Below, one piece after another: positions 9,001 to 14,880 of a DNA stretch of 64,000 bases (the stretch's first letter is position 1; each line of letters opens with the position of its first letter). The notes beneath the pieces are model-generated. The model was not told where the DNA came from, ran no database searches, and saw nothing but the letters and a program-made list of their open reading frames with translations. The position numbers were made by a program, and so were the translations under genes. Source of the DNA: Clostridium sp. (lineage in GTDB: Bacteria > Bacillota > Clostridia > Oscillospirales > Acutalibacteraceae); contig JAISSW010000016.1 of assembly GCA_031272895.1 (NCBI GenBank), positions 62,001-126,000 on the forward strand, in the 5' to 3' direction.

Positions 9001-11068
9001 AAAGGTCAATGCTGCGCAGCTGTGAGTTAAGGAACGTGCGCGCGCTACTGGTGTAAGCTCCGCCGCCGATAGCCAAGAGCGCGGGCATATTGTCAAAATT
9101 GATTGCCTGCAGGTCGTGGCCGCCCGAATGGGCAAGAGTATTGCCGGAGGTATCTGAAAAAGTATAGTCGCCGATTATCTTAAGCGAAACAAGGTCAGAT
9201 AAATCAAGGCTCACGATTTTATTCCAACGGAAAGCGTGGCTGCCGATTGCCCTAAGCTTTGTCAGCCGCGCGCCCTTTGTTCCAAAGTTCACTTCCGCGT
9301 ACGCGCCGTTTGTGTTGTTTACATTGTTCGTGTCCGTTGAGAATGCCTTGTCGCCTATTATTTCCAAAGCCGTCATGTTGGAAAGGTCAATCGCTCCCGG
9401 CACATTTGAGGCGTTCTTGCTGTTGAAAAGCACCGCCCCGCCCGTGCCTGATGAGGAAATCGCCTTTACCGCCTCGCCCGTGTCCGGATTAATGCCGGGC
9501 AGCACTAAGTATGCCCGCGCCGCCGCGTTGCCGGTGTATTTTGTGTTCCCCTGAGCGGAAAAGCCCGTAACTGTCAGCCCCGTTACGCTTTCCGTGTATG
9601 TGCCGCCAAGGTATTTATCAATCGTCACCGTCACCGTTTGTGTTGCGTAAACAAAGTCGGCGTACGTCCAAAGGCTCTCTGTGCCGTCCGCCTTGGGTAT
9701 GGGGGTTCCCATTAAATCCGGCTCAACACGCACGGTTATTGTGCGCACAGCCACATTCCCCACGTCGTCCGTAGCTGTGTAGGTGACGTTAAAGCTGCTG
9801 TGTATTATTGTTTGCGCCGCCGTTATTTGCGTTGGGTTAACCGTAACGGAGGCTATGGTTCGCCCCTCCGCCGGAGTAACGGCAGCCCAAGCAAGCAGCT
9901 CTGCATTGGTGTATGCGGAATCCGGCAGTATAACATGGTCCACTACGTTGATTGTGGGGTCGCTTTGAACATAATTATAAAGGAACGTAACCTCCGCCGG
10001 CGCGCCGGTTGGTGTGCCTCCGGGTGAATCCAAGCCAACGTGTTCCACTGTTTGCGTGGTGGGAGCCTGGACTGACCAGCCATAGACGGCGGGGGCATTG
10101 ACTGCAACGTCAGTTCCCCGCTCAAAAAGTATTCCCGACAAAAAGCCGTCGTCGCCGCCCAGGATTTTGTCCGGCTGACCAATCGGGTCGGGGTTAAGCG
10201 GGTCGGCGCTCTCCGCGTTGCGCAGGTGAACCGTGACCGTAACCGGGTTGAGCACATAGCCGTTACCGCCCGCGAAGTGTGAGCTTACGCCCGTGTGCGG
10301 CTCCGGCGTGGTTATTTTAACAACCCGGTCGTTTTGGTCAAAGGCGTCGTCCGCGATTGCGCTTACGTTCGGCAGGTTGACTTCCTTAAGCTTATTGGCA
10401 AAAAATGCCTGTGCACCAATATCCGTTAGCTGCGGGGCAACAAGGGTTGTTATTCCGTTGCCCGCAAGCGCCAGCTCCTCCACACGCACAATATTAGAAG
10501 GCAGAGTGACGCTTGTGAAGTTGTTTTCCATGAACACGCCCTTGGCAAGCGTGGTGAAGCTTGAATTGCTCAGGCTTGAAAAATCAAAGCCCGTTTCCGC
10601 AACGGAATCCCAATCACCAAGGCTGTTGCCCATAAAAGCCTGTTCGCCTATTTCCCTCAAGCTGCTCGGCAAAATAAGTGTCGTCAGCCCAACGTTGTTA
10701 AAGGCGTTGCTGCCGATTGATTTTATCCCCGCCTCGTCGGGAATAAGCAGCGCCTCAAACTCGCGCCCCAAAAAGGCGTCGTCCGCAATGCCGTCCACAC
10801 CCAAAATAAAGGGTATGAACACCTTTTTTGAATCCTGCAGTCTTTCGAGTCCCTTGACGGAAAAGCCCGTTATTTTGCCGTCACTTGTTTGAAAATCAGC
10901 GGAGGTCCAGTTGCCCTCGTTACTTATACCATAAACGCCCGGGAAAGGAAGAAAGGAGCCAAAAAGCAGCGCCGCGACCATAGCGAAAGCTACACAGGAC
11001 AGGTAGAGATACTTCCTTGCCCGTTGCTGCCGCTTGTTAATGAACCCCTTAACAATCCTAAGACGCAT
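1..11068 (-). CDS. Giant secreted BspA-like LRR / Cna_B multidomain surface protein (3' end outside window)
   Basis: One frame stays open from an ATG at 11068 to the window edge, giving at least 3,689 codons. A ribosome site (GAGGGGG) lies about 11 nt before the ATG. Residues 1-45 form a basic then hydrophobic export signal. Residues ~50-250 and ~520-1600 are BspA/TpLRR-type leucine-rich repeats of about 23 residues (pattern LTSLDLSNLPxLxxIGxxAF). Between and after them are MucBP/HYR-like beta segments (~250-470 and ~1640-1740). A long beta-rich body follows (~1740-2890), with a calcium-loop-like motif at residues 2726-2737. About five Cna_B/SpaA-like domains occupy ~2900-3690. Several show the Lys (strand A), Glu (YxVxE) and terminal Asn pattern expected for isopeptide bonds. 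Such proteins are usually adhesins or mucin/host-binding surface proteins. The anchor (LPxTG, SLH or other) lies beyond the window, so attachment is unknown. The ligand cannot be named. Confidence 0.9.
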   Translation of the reverse strand, partial: MRLRIVKGFINKRQQRARKYLYLSCVAFAMVAALLFGSFLPFPGVYGISNEGNWTSADFQTSDGKITGFSVKGLERLQDSKKVFIPFILGVDGIADDAFLGREFEALLIPDEAGIKSIGSNAFNNVGLTTLILPSSLREIGEQAFMGNSLGDWDSVAETGFDFSSLSNSSFTTLAKGVFMENNFTSVTLPSNIVRVEELALAGNGITTLVAPQLTDIGAQAFFANKLKEVNLPNVSAIADDAFDQNDRVVKITTPEPHTGVSSHFAGGNGYVLNPVTVTVHLRNAESADPLNPDPIGQPDKILGGDDGFLSGILFERGTDVAVNAPAVYGWSVQAPTTQTVEHVGLDSPGGTPTGAPAEVTFLYNYVQSDPTINVVDHVILPDSAYTNAELLAWAAVTPAEGRTIASVTVNPTQITAAQTIIHSSFNVTYTATDDVGNVAVRTITVRVEPDLMGTPIPKADGTESLWTYADFVYATQTVTVTIDKYLGGTYTESVTGLTVTGFSAQGNTKYTGNAAARAYLVLPGINPDTGEAVKAISSSGTGGAVLFNSKNASNVPGAIDLSNMTALEIIGDKAFSTDTNNVNNTNGAYAEVNFGTKGARLTKLRAIGSHAFRWNKIVSLDLSDLVSLKIIGDYTFSDTSGNTLAHSGGHDLQAINFDNMPALLAIGGGAYTSSARTFLNSQLRSIDLSGCPNLEQLGIATFCAAASSESITITPFPLDLSMLDKLKIIGQHCFRDYPLSTLNISGMDSLIEIGGNNFGHLGSATLEIKDNPKLTTIAPVLFNNSIPTRLPLAVNSITELIIDNCDSLVSLPTPTNDTGLDDLPLLKTVRIINNEKLTTIPESVTTATNGCFFGDLTNIKTVEIANNAALTSIGNKAFQAAAITSLTIANNPALTTIGDYAFYKNRITELDLSTNPMLTAIGQYAFSESNYTGQIPGTITQDFYDNNGGALLTSLNLTGLTKLRTIGNYAFCRAGLTSLDLSGNTALTTVGQRAFRDSPLTSLAFPQSIVTIDILAFGSYAAESLVVEDLPNLYTIGAGAFNWTTEDGAQTLKSLVLRNLPVLRDLRGTSTRYGSEETAFVYDAGADGIMGTDDDSLSAAAFRYLYALESVVLDNLGLISIPPECFGNSPLTQLTISNMPNLKSIGIYADKLPDGITDVSTGSLANRGAFESAKLTELSLVNLPQLETIGNEAFLNSPLQSLALSGLPKLKYIGERAFNMAVGLKELDLSNLTSLEIIGDGAFENSPIETLSLTGDTALKKICYKAFYKNQLTSLDLSNLTSLEIIGSRAFSDGSMPGTIGGGGALITSIKLDNLPSLRMIGSVDHGANGDDYKKESYYLCGEGARTFYGAALTNLDLSGCPNLESIGFAVFINAPLQSLDLSAQKKLKYIGMLAFGAYAGTELTISDLPELYEIGGMAFSSGRVATNLTSLTLENLPKLTFLAEQQAFLYDENGLAVNDNQGYNTTHYGPAGNTARKAYSGLSTLTLKNLPKLQSIPPFTFSASPLTQLSLEGDLSSLEVIGYNAFSSAKLTQLDLNNLTGLLRIEDYAFENVPLTELHLDSLAHLRSIGARAFAKASLNSLDLRAATEFEGFTFPVNRDDVLNPYSPEPPVSSNSAFASSFLNYVIIGGIGTSNASSNQTDTLYIRADAQTDNAYQSFNKNNGVPVYCYSPNNVRTADGYLLAPVNILVHYKRLSDGETIAPDAVTRAEYNFENGTVSLFGKPIFGYQHAAVSPTPAVFAAALPAIEHLGDLNYLEPGNEYTFYYEEYTPTDSSLYHIYQHGITTKDYIGNILQTSVDLNNSGLAQDKKIGAGWSVQVAYDPTRVVFMADSKQDGIHTTSCDPAAGIITITFTDEVPTGSFGLSLFWQLISGPTEQGREFPLVATLINPDNDAVAQSDAGVGPAYGMFVDGEGSTGTQKAATLSGIYKSPGITKFARTSTMVEQNKPRSRVGGEENSLDGPYNYNENRYIEQDKLWIEYTVNIGSSSRFISAITYTDYLPTYYANVDGVKTIATAYFDPALNPGWYDNGDGTVSITYSQLQTVTPPTPTLVLYFPNAWEDQEVVNTIGYVSDIYEPAYGDYEHFSGKDDIASLFVAIPPGNFVKVAEKPHRGAVKDYFSDGTWAISPAIAANDNPDGFAAGEGIHADGIAAWETTATDGGVISDPIGWFYDSKADKGASADNPAEFKWSISLTGRNGDASEWTNDTTRFTDLVFTDVLYDSRMKMVSADINGLGPATLTAYDIDGNVVLTRNNVTSKIIFPKSLQESIVRVTFSDISYSVKKNETVSVFIYTALKDPSITWESETDNGTDMDGHYDPLTRTADDYFWNLGEASYNEKWFDESEVQQTVPHHVDDWDCFRMINIDEGIGISKSAVEHDGNTDTIYMAGDKLDYKLKLDTFNGIDATNGGDFQMLLQNVEIIDVLPDAFVFESFTPYEQLALAAQNLRYEFVSDGYTDAGGAKHNILRITADSIRVGSLYNYELTEWNAELQKNVKRSILGEGYLGLIKGSVMATSAVSMVNRVYLDFDEDPSIIRVGTESEDLLTENGGVDGGITNGKTLTDKNPFGKVGTLVGVDQGNMGMTSVLTAMKLVRNKLSENAWSAWQTTTKNATDIAGVGTGGRVEDWAYDVEEKLYIFNNTDESVTEQGFKLYDFLPMYMDHGIVNGATGTQAERNSDWWNDVKQVTVPAGYEVWYLVVSDQYRAYLDENTMSTYNTPYHLPSQDLTGDGEIDAKDLELQLDSLPFAETAADYFSLVDDNGAVVPAAITEGSLINGVAQYWGEVDAFVGNVPVWCKEIPTGEYSNGVHSPHVIGLLIRDDVENQHLVLEEQEALEVVIEMTAPRHGPETYASLLARRAWNDPSDPAYHVGSEPLPEYDETWIYPGKRMINSFCYNFEQQTELLEAPPVYNEVKAYPASLSLTKKDIKTNSAMQGVQFTLYQIVPDGEDSDSSPDYIYISAATTGADGRLTFTELAPGDYAVREAATPAGYAANGVEYTITIPALPYAADYELDSVPDVYEYSEQEGYVVTAGTAGVQPIYNTPVPPSALRGSVMLTKYDGMTPAAPLKGVQFKISRGAISYYAETPVDPLDPEKLNTEGEYNSWSSTASTDAAGKVSFNSLLTTASGVVYTIEETAAPGSLDRIRFDLRVYPDRTEYVVGTLRIYINGSWQEPPSGYSVSDFISASGTGDGLAPFEVVARNPLVDVWLTKAGIPFGSASINTAPTDINGSFTKLGGVEFTLYEVGTGILGTDVSLGQFTTISDPADANYGKVLLPKLKVGQLYRIEENSTVPGYLENGTPTYFTVDATGKPLSYPEGLPFKSGTVVVKNIEKAKVNILKLGIDVNNSVATAKDPAVLQVTDGVKLENVSFKVYKENDPLPDSYIGEYTTDSNGIASITGLEYDEWYYAVEQRPAPSGYLGSDSPVYFKIGTDYRVLDGNGTAFAAGSVVVKNYQEPVPGKVSVSKTGAVIHADGTLSTADSKEFVSYEPLEGIKFYVEKSVPIADDSGDGLADGWTAAGSLVTDAQGKAELDGLYEGIYRIKEQPSDEAPISGDYLNNTQSYVFTVARSIAAQEFEYEFSNTAVKPIILKGDYVGTYNPKSPVDQAQLDSAYAALQAAGKNPHQVLRSDGKIDLIAGLGGAVFEMRVYDGLNIVDTALLGGWLISSNPDGSFNIPDYTTAADIPAYDG

Positions 11069-11142
11069 CTATTAAGTTTTCCCCCTCGTTGCTGTGACCG
11101 GTTATAAACCGCCATTCTCTCCCAAAAACGCCAAATCACAGC

Positions 11143-11172
11143 AAAAAAACCTGTTGAATCATCGCTTCAACA
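11143..11172 (-). terminator. Leader hairpin plus T7 tract before the giant surface gene
   Basis: On the minus strand a 7-bp stem (TGTTGAA/TTCAACA, loop of 7) is followed by GG and seven T residues. It starts at about the predicted +1 of the promoter at 11179-11207 and lies ~75 nt upstream of the ATG. It could be the truB terminator, a 5' stabilising hairpin, or an attenuator of the giant gene. Confidence 0.5.
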
Positions 11173-11178
11173 CTTGCA

Positions 11179-11207
11179 ATTATAAAGTATAGGGAACAAA
11201 ATGTCAA
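11179..11207 (-). promoter_or_regulatory. Promoter of the giant surface protein gene
   Basis: Perfect TTGACA (11207-11202) and TATAAT (11184-11179) hexamers, separated by 17 bp on the minus strand, about 110 bp upstream of the ATG at 11068. It is one of the strongest consensus promoters in the window. Confidence 0.8.
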
Positions 11208-11253
11208 TAGTTTTTATAAAAATTTCGACTTTCTTTTCCGAAACTTTATTATT

Positions 11254-12147
11254 TTAGTCACATGACCTTGCCAGCACTCGCTCCGCGAAAAGTGTACCGC
11301 CCTCGGCTCGCGCCAAGCCCAAAAAGCTGCCGTCGGGGGCAAGGATGCGCACAAGGCCGTCCGCAACCGGGGCGCAGCGGGAGCGTTCCAAGGCTCCGCC
11401 GTTGCCGAAGCGCACTGCCTGCGCGGCGCTCACACTTAGCGCGGGGTATGCGTCAAGCACGTCCGACAAAGGGATAAGCGGCAACTCGGCGGCTTGCTCC
11501 AGCTCCTCCTGCGTAACGCAAGCGGCAAGGGGAAAGCCGTTCGCCATGGTTCGGCACAGGGCGCTTAGGTGTGCTCCGCAGCCCAGCGCCTCACCCAAAT
11601 CAGCCGCCAAGCTGCGTATATATGTACCCGCGGAGCAGCTGACGTCAATCGTATATTCGTTTTTCTCCTCGTCCGCAGAAACAAGCTCGATTGAATGAAT
11701 GGTCACACGGCGGCTTTTGCGCTCAACGCTCTCTCCGCGGCGCGCCAGCTCGTACAGCCTCACCCCTCCGACGGATACCGCGGAAAACATTGGCGGCACC
11801 TGCTCAAGCTCGCCCAAAAAGCCCTGTAACACCCGCTCAACATCGCTTTTGCCGCACTCAACGGGGCGGGTTAAAAGCTGCTGCCCTGTGCGGTCAAGCG
11901 TATCTGTGGTAACTCCCAGCTTGATTGCGGCGCGGTATGCCTTGCCGTGCTCGGGCAGATATTGCGAAAAGCGCGACGCACCGTCAATCAGCAGAGGCAG
12001 CACACCGGTGGCCATGGGGTCCAGCGTGCCTGTGTGACCGACCTTGTGCTTTGTGCCGGTCAGACGGCTCAAAAATCCCCGCACACGGTTGCCCGCGCGG
12101 AAAGAGGTTATGCCCTCGGTCTTGTTCAGCAAAATAATTCCGTTCAT
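11254..12147 (-). CDS. truB: tRNA pseudouridine(55) synthase TruB
   Basis: TruB isomerises U55 in the T-loop of elongator tRNAs. The protein (297 aa) begins MNGIILLNKTEG and carries the catalytic motif GHTGTLDPMATGVLP with the nucleophilic Asp, the normal TruB signature. Length is typical. The frame could begin at a TTG two codons upstream, but AGGAG sits 9 nt before the ATG at 12147, so the ATG is chosen. It lies downstream of rplA but has its own promoter and is separated from rplA by a terminator hairpin. This differs from the common rbfA-truB-ribF arrangement. No T-tract terminator follows directly; the hairpin at 11143-11172 could serve. Confidence 0.95.
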   Translation of the reverse strand: MNGIILLNKTEGITSFRAGNRVRGFLSRLTGTKHKVGHTGTLDPMATGVLPLLIDGASRFSQYLPEHGKAYRAAIKLGVTTDTLDRTGQQLLTRPVECGKSDVERVLQGFLGELEQVPPMFSAVSVGGVRLYELARRGESVERKSRRVTIHSIELVSADEEKNEYTIDVSCSAGTYIRSLAADLGEALGCGAHLSALCRTMANGFPLAACVTQEELEQAAELPLIPLSDVLDAYPALSVSAAQAVRFGNGGALERSRCAPVADGLVRILAPDGSFLGLARAEGGTLFAERVLARSCD

Positions 12148-12169
12148 CTTCAAGCTCTCCTACCGGGTA

Positions 12170-12199
12170 ATTTTAGCATATTTAAGGCAAATTTGTCAA
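12170..12199 (-). promoter_or_regulatory. Promoter of truB
   Basis: TTGACA at 12199-12194 and TAAAAT at 12175-12170 with 18-bp spacing on the minus strand. The transcript would start only about 15 nt before the TruB start codon. Confidence 0.6.
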
Positions 12200-12249
12200 A
12201 AAACTTTAGAAATATCCCCACGACTTCATGACGACATCGCCGTGAAAAT

Positions 12250-12290
12250 GAAAAAGCTAAAAACGGCCGCCAAGCAGGCAGCCGTTTTGT
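12250..12290 (-). terminator. Rho-independent terminator after rplA
   Basis: An 11-bp stem (AAACGGCTGCC paired with GGCGGCCGTTT, one G-U) with a 5-nt loop, followed on the minus strand by TTTTTAGCTTTTTC. It closes the rpmG-secE-nusG-rplK-rplA unit just past the rplA stop codon. T residues on both sides could make it work in both directions. Confidence 0.85.
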
Positions 12291-12299
12291 TTGTTTTGC

Positions 12300-12998
12300 T
12301 TATTCCGCAGCGGTAAGGCGGACGGGGTTGACCTTGACGCCGGGGCCCATAGTGCAAGCCAGCACGCAGGAGCGGATATACTGCCCCTTTGCGGCGGCGG
12401 GCTTTGCCTTGATGATTGCGTCAAGCAGGGTGCTGAAGTTCTCTTGCAGCTTCTCCGCGCCAAAGCTTGCCTTACCAATCGGGCAGTGGATAATGTTGGT
12501 TTTGTCCAAACGGTATTCAATCTTACCTGCCTTCGCCTCAGTTACGGCGCGGGCGACGTCGGGGGTAACCGTGCCTGCCTTAGGCGTAGGCATTAAGCCG
12601 CGGGGACCGAGAACCTTACCCAAGCGACCGACAAGGCCCATCATGTTGGGTGCGGCAATGCACACGTCAAAATCCATAAAGCCGCCTTGAATCTGCGCCA
12701 CTAAATCCTCTGCGCCCACGATTTCTGCGCCGGCCTCTTTAGCGGCCTTTTCTTCGTCGCCCTTGGCGAACACGCACACGCGCACGCTGCGGCCGGTGCC
12801 GTTTGGCAGCACAACCGCGCCGCGAACCTGCTGGTCTGCGTGGCGGCTGTCAACGCCCAAGCGGACGTGGCACTCCACTGTTTCGTCAAATTTGGCGGTT
12901 TTGGTCTTAACAACCAGCTCAAGCGCCTCAGCCGGGTCATAGAGTGCGGTTTTATCAACAAGCTTTACCGCATCGGTATATTTTTTGCCGAATTTCAT
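12300..12998 (-). CDS. rplA: 50S ribosomal protein L1
   Basis: L1 binds 23S rRNA at the mobile stalk near the E site, and in many bacteria represses its own L11-L1 mRNA. The 232-aa product matches the family length and has typical blocks: [15 protein letters not shown] at the N-terminus, [15 protein letters not shown], and the C-terminal PMGP-type region (here [12 protein letters not shown]). It follows rplK by 14 nt with an AAGGGGG ribosome site. A strong terminator follows. The usual next genes, rplJ and rplL, are not downstream in this window. Confidence 0.97.
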   Translation of the reverse strand: MKFGKKYTDAVKLVDKTALYDPAEALELVVKTKTAKFDETVECHVRLGVDSRHADQQVRGAVVLPNGTGRSVRVCVFAKGDEEKAAKEAGAEIVGAEDLVAQIQGGFMDFDVCIAAPNMMGLVGRLGKVLGPRGLMPTPKAGTVTPDVARAVTEAKAGKIEYRLDKTNIIHCPIGKASFGAEKLQENFSTLLDAIIKAKPAAAKGQYIRSCVLACTMGPGVKVNPVRLTAAE

Positions 12999-13012
12999 AG
13001 CCTTTTACCCCC

Positions 13013-13441
13013 TTAGTCGTCCGCCACAACAACGCCCATACTGCGCGCTGTTCCGGCAATCATGCTCATTGCGGCCTCTAAGGACGCTGCGTTCAGGTCG
13101 GGCATTTTCTGCTCCGCAATCTGCTGAATCTGCGCCTTGGTGATTGTACCGACTTTGGTTTTGTTCGGCACACCTGAGCCGCTCTCAATGCCCAGCGCTT
13201 TTTTAATCAGCACGGGCGCGGGGGGTGTTTTGGTGATGAAGCTGAACGAACGGTCGGCATAAACCGTGATTACCACGGGGATAATCAAGCCAACGTCGTT
13301 CTTGGTGCGCTCGTTGAAGTCCTTTGTGAACGCCATGATGTTGACGCCGTGCTGACCGAGCGCGGGACCCACAGGCGGTGCCGGAGTGGCCTTGCCCGCG
13401 GGAATCTGCAGTTTGATGAAGCCTGTAACCTTCTGTGCCAT
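13013..13441 (-). CDS. rplK: 50S ribosomal protein L11
   Basis: L11 (142 aa) forms the GTPase-associated centre with 23S rRNA and is needed for RelA-type stringent sensing. The N-terminal domain has the proline-rich sequence [19 protein letters not shown], and the C-terminal RNA-binding domain ends [10 protein letters not shown]. These are diagnostic. The gene is second to last in the secE-nusG-rplK-rplA operon. Its ATG has GGAGGG 8 nt upstream. A ~100-nt structured leader separates it from nusG. Confidence 0.97.
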   Translation of the reverse strand: MAQKVTGFIKLQIPAGKATPAPPVGPALGQHGVNIMAFTKDFNERTKNDVGLIIPVVITVYADRSFSFITKTPPAPVLIKKALGIESGSGVPNKTKVGTITKAQIQQIAEQKMPDLNAASLEAAMSMIAGTARSMGVVVADD

Positions 13442-13474
13442 TTTGGATTCCCTCCGTTAATTGTGGTAATTGGC

Positions 13475-13521
13475 GGAGCGCCTTAGCGCCCCTCCCACTA
13501 TAGACATTAGACCGAGGTCTA
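13475..13521 (-). promoter_or_regulatory. Structured leader upstream of rplK
   Basis: The nusG-rplK gap folds into two hairpins on the minus strand: TAGACC-TC-GGTCTA (13521-13508) and GGGGCGC-TAAG-GCGCTCC (13492-13475). A competing pairing is possible because ATAGAC also matches a GTCTAT repeat just downstream. In E. coli the matching position is where L1 represses L11-L1 translation. An L1-binding role is inferred from position only. Confidence 0.4.
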
Positions 13522-13542
13522 TTATCTACTCGCAGTAATTTT

Positions 13543-14097
13543 TCAGCTGACCGGCTGAACCTGATTGAGCGCTAAGGTAAAGGTGCTTACCCTGCCGAAT
13601 GCGCCCGTGACCGCCACGGAAACAGTCTTGCTCTCCAAGTCGATTTTTTCCACCGTGCCGATAAAGCCGTTAAAGCTCGGGTCGGTTATCTCCACAACGT
13701 CGCCCACGGCATAATTGAGTTCCACACTGCGGCGTTCAATGCCCATTGCGGCAATGTCCTCCTCGGTCAGGGGAGTAGCCTTGCTGTCCGGACCGACAAA
13801 GCCGGTTACGCCGCGTGTGTTGCGGATAACGTACCAAGCGGAGTCACTCATTTTAATACGGCCGCCGGCGTCCGTGCGCACCGCGCACTTAACCAGCACA
13901 TAGCTTGGGTAGACCTTGCGCTCCACCTGCCGCTCCTTGCCGTCCTTAATTTCCGTTACCCATTCCGTTGGCACACGCACCTCTTGGATTTGGTCCTGCA
14001 TACCGCGGTTCTCAACCATTTTTTCAATGTTAAGGGCAACCTTGTTCTCATAACCCGAATAGGTATGCACCACATACCATCTTGTGTCCTGTGCCAT
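13543..14097 (-). CDS. nusG: Transcription termination/antitermination protein NusG
   Basis: NusG binds RNA polymerase beside the clamp and links it to Rho or the ribosome. The 184-aa product starts MAQDTRWYVVHTYSGYENKV, the canonical NGN domain start, with the VPTEWVTEIKDGKERQVERKVYPSYVLVK block. A C-terminal KOW domain follows (YAVGDVVEITDPSFNGFIGTVEKID). It lies 12 nt after secE, with GAGGGGG before its ATG. No unusual insert is seen. Confidence 0.97.
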   Translation of the reverse strand: MAQDTRWYVVHTYSGYENKVALNIEKMVENRGMQDQIQEVRVPTEWVTEIKDGKERQVERKVYPSYVLVKCAVRTDAGGRIKMSDSAWYVIRNTRGVTGFVGPDSKATPLTEEDIAAMGIERRSVELNYAVGDVVEITDPSFNGFIGTVEKIDLESKTVSVAVTGAFGRVSTFTLALNQVQPVS

Positions 14098-14109
14098 TTT
14101 GTTTCCCCC

Positions 14110-14475
14110 TCAGCCGAGGAACCACGGCAACAGCAGGGCGGCTGCCTCCGTTGTGGTTGTAGTGGTGGTTGTTTCGGTGGGGTTCACCCTTTGCGCAAGC
14201 CCGTGCAGAAGCTTAAGCAAATCAACCATCCCAAGGTCAATCAGGGCCACCGCGGCGCCGACAATTGCCACCATAAGCAGAACTATGCCGGTGTTTTTAA
14301 GCACCGTGCGCAGGTCCGGCCAAATGATTTTCTTTGTGTCCGCACGGAAGTCCTTGATAAACTTACCCAAGACAAAAGGATTTTTGCCCTTTGCCTTGCG
14401 TGCTTGCCGCTGCTGCAGCTGCTTTTCCGCTTCTTTAAGCCTTTGAGAGGCGGCGGATTCTTCTTTTTTAGCCAT
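14110..14475 (-). CDS. secE: Preprotein translocase subunit SecE with a Thr-rich C-terminal tail
   Basis: SecE clamps the SecY channel. The 121-aa product has a charged N-terminal stretch and the conserved amphipathic segment FIKDFRADTKKIIWPDLRTV. One membrane helix follows (GIVLLMVAIVGAAVALIDLGMVDLL). The family normally ends soon after the helix. Here about 25 further residues follow, containing eight consecutive Thr and then a second short hydrophobic end (EAAALLLPWFLG). Position between rpmG and nusG fixes the identity. The tail is unexplained; similar Thr runs occur in surface proteins elsewhere in the window. Confidence 0.93.
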   Translation of the reverse strand: MAKKEESAASQRLKEAEKQLQQRQARKAKGKNPFVLGKFIKDFRADTKKIIWPDLRTVLKNTGIVLLMVAIVGAAVALIDLGMVDLLKLLHGLAQRVNPTETTTTTTTTEAAALLLPWFLG

Positions 14476-14490
14476 GGTGCCGTCCTCCCT

Positions 14491-14640
14491 TTATTTTGTT
14501 TCTTTGTGGGCGGTGTGCTTGCGGCAAAAGCGGCAATACTTGTTCAGCTCAAGCCGGTCGGGTGTGTTCTTCTTGTTCTTCATGGTGTTGTAGTTGCGCT
14601 GCTTGCACTCCTGGCAGGCTAAGGTAATTTTGACGCGCAT
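14491..14640 (-). CDS. rpmG: 50S ribosomal protein L33
   Basis: The 49-aa L33 ([17 protein letters not shown]...) has two CxxC pairs (CQEC and CRFC), so it is the zinc-binding C+ form. The ATG at 14640 is preceded by GGAGGTG at 7 nt. An in-frame upstream ATG at 14679 lacks such a site and would add a non-homologous leader. It is the first gene of the rpmG-secE-nusG-rplK-rplA transcript, the common Firmicutes order. Confidence 0.95.
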   Translation of the reverse strand: MRVKITLACQECKQRNYNTMKNKKNTPDRLELNKYCRFCRKHTAHKETK

Positions 14641-14751
14641 GGTATTGCACCTCCATAAATTTCGGCGAAGCCGCGCCAAGGCGCCTGCTTTGCTACCTCC
14701 CTCGCTGTTTTTCGGTCACAAAAAAAGAACCCTGCCAACGAGGTAATGGGT

Positions 14752-14780
14752 ATTGTAACACATCTGCGACCATTTGTCAA
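14752..14780 (-). promoter_or_regulatory. Promoter of the rpmG-secE-nusG-rplKA operon
   Basis: TTGACA (14780-14775) and TACAAT (14757-14752), spacing 17, minus strand, about 110 bp upstream of rpmG. The leader contains a GC-rich hairpin with CCTCG/CGAGG arms. Confidence 0.75.
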
Positions 14781-14817
14781 GCGCTAAGCCCAAAAATACC
14801 GTAATCCCCCGCCGTGC

Positions 14818-14846
14818 TTGCAAAATAGGCAAATTTATTGTATTAT
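14818..14846 (+). promoter_or_regulatory. Promoter of the transketolase genes
   Basis: TTGCAA (14818-14823) and TATTAT (14841-14846) with 17-bp spacing, 35 bp before the TTG start. It is divergent from the ribosomal promoter at 14752-14780. Confidence 0.6.
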
Positions 14847-14880
14847 ATTGTTAAACCATTTTTTGAGAGGAGCAAGACCT

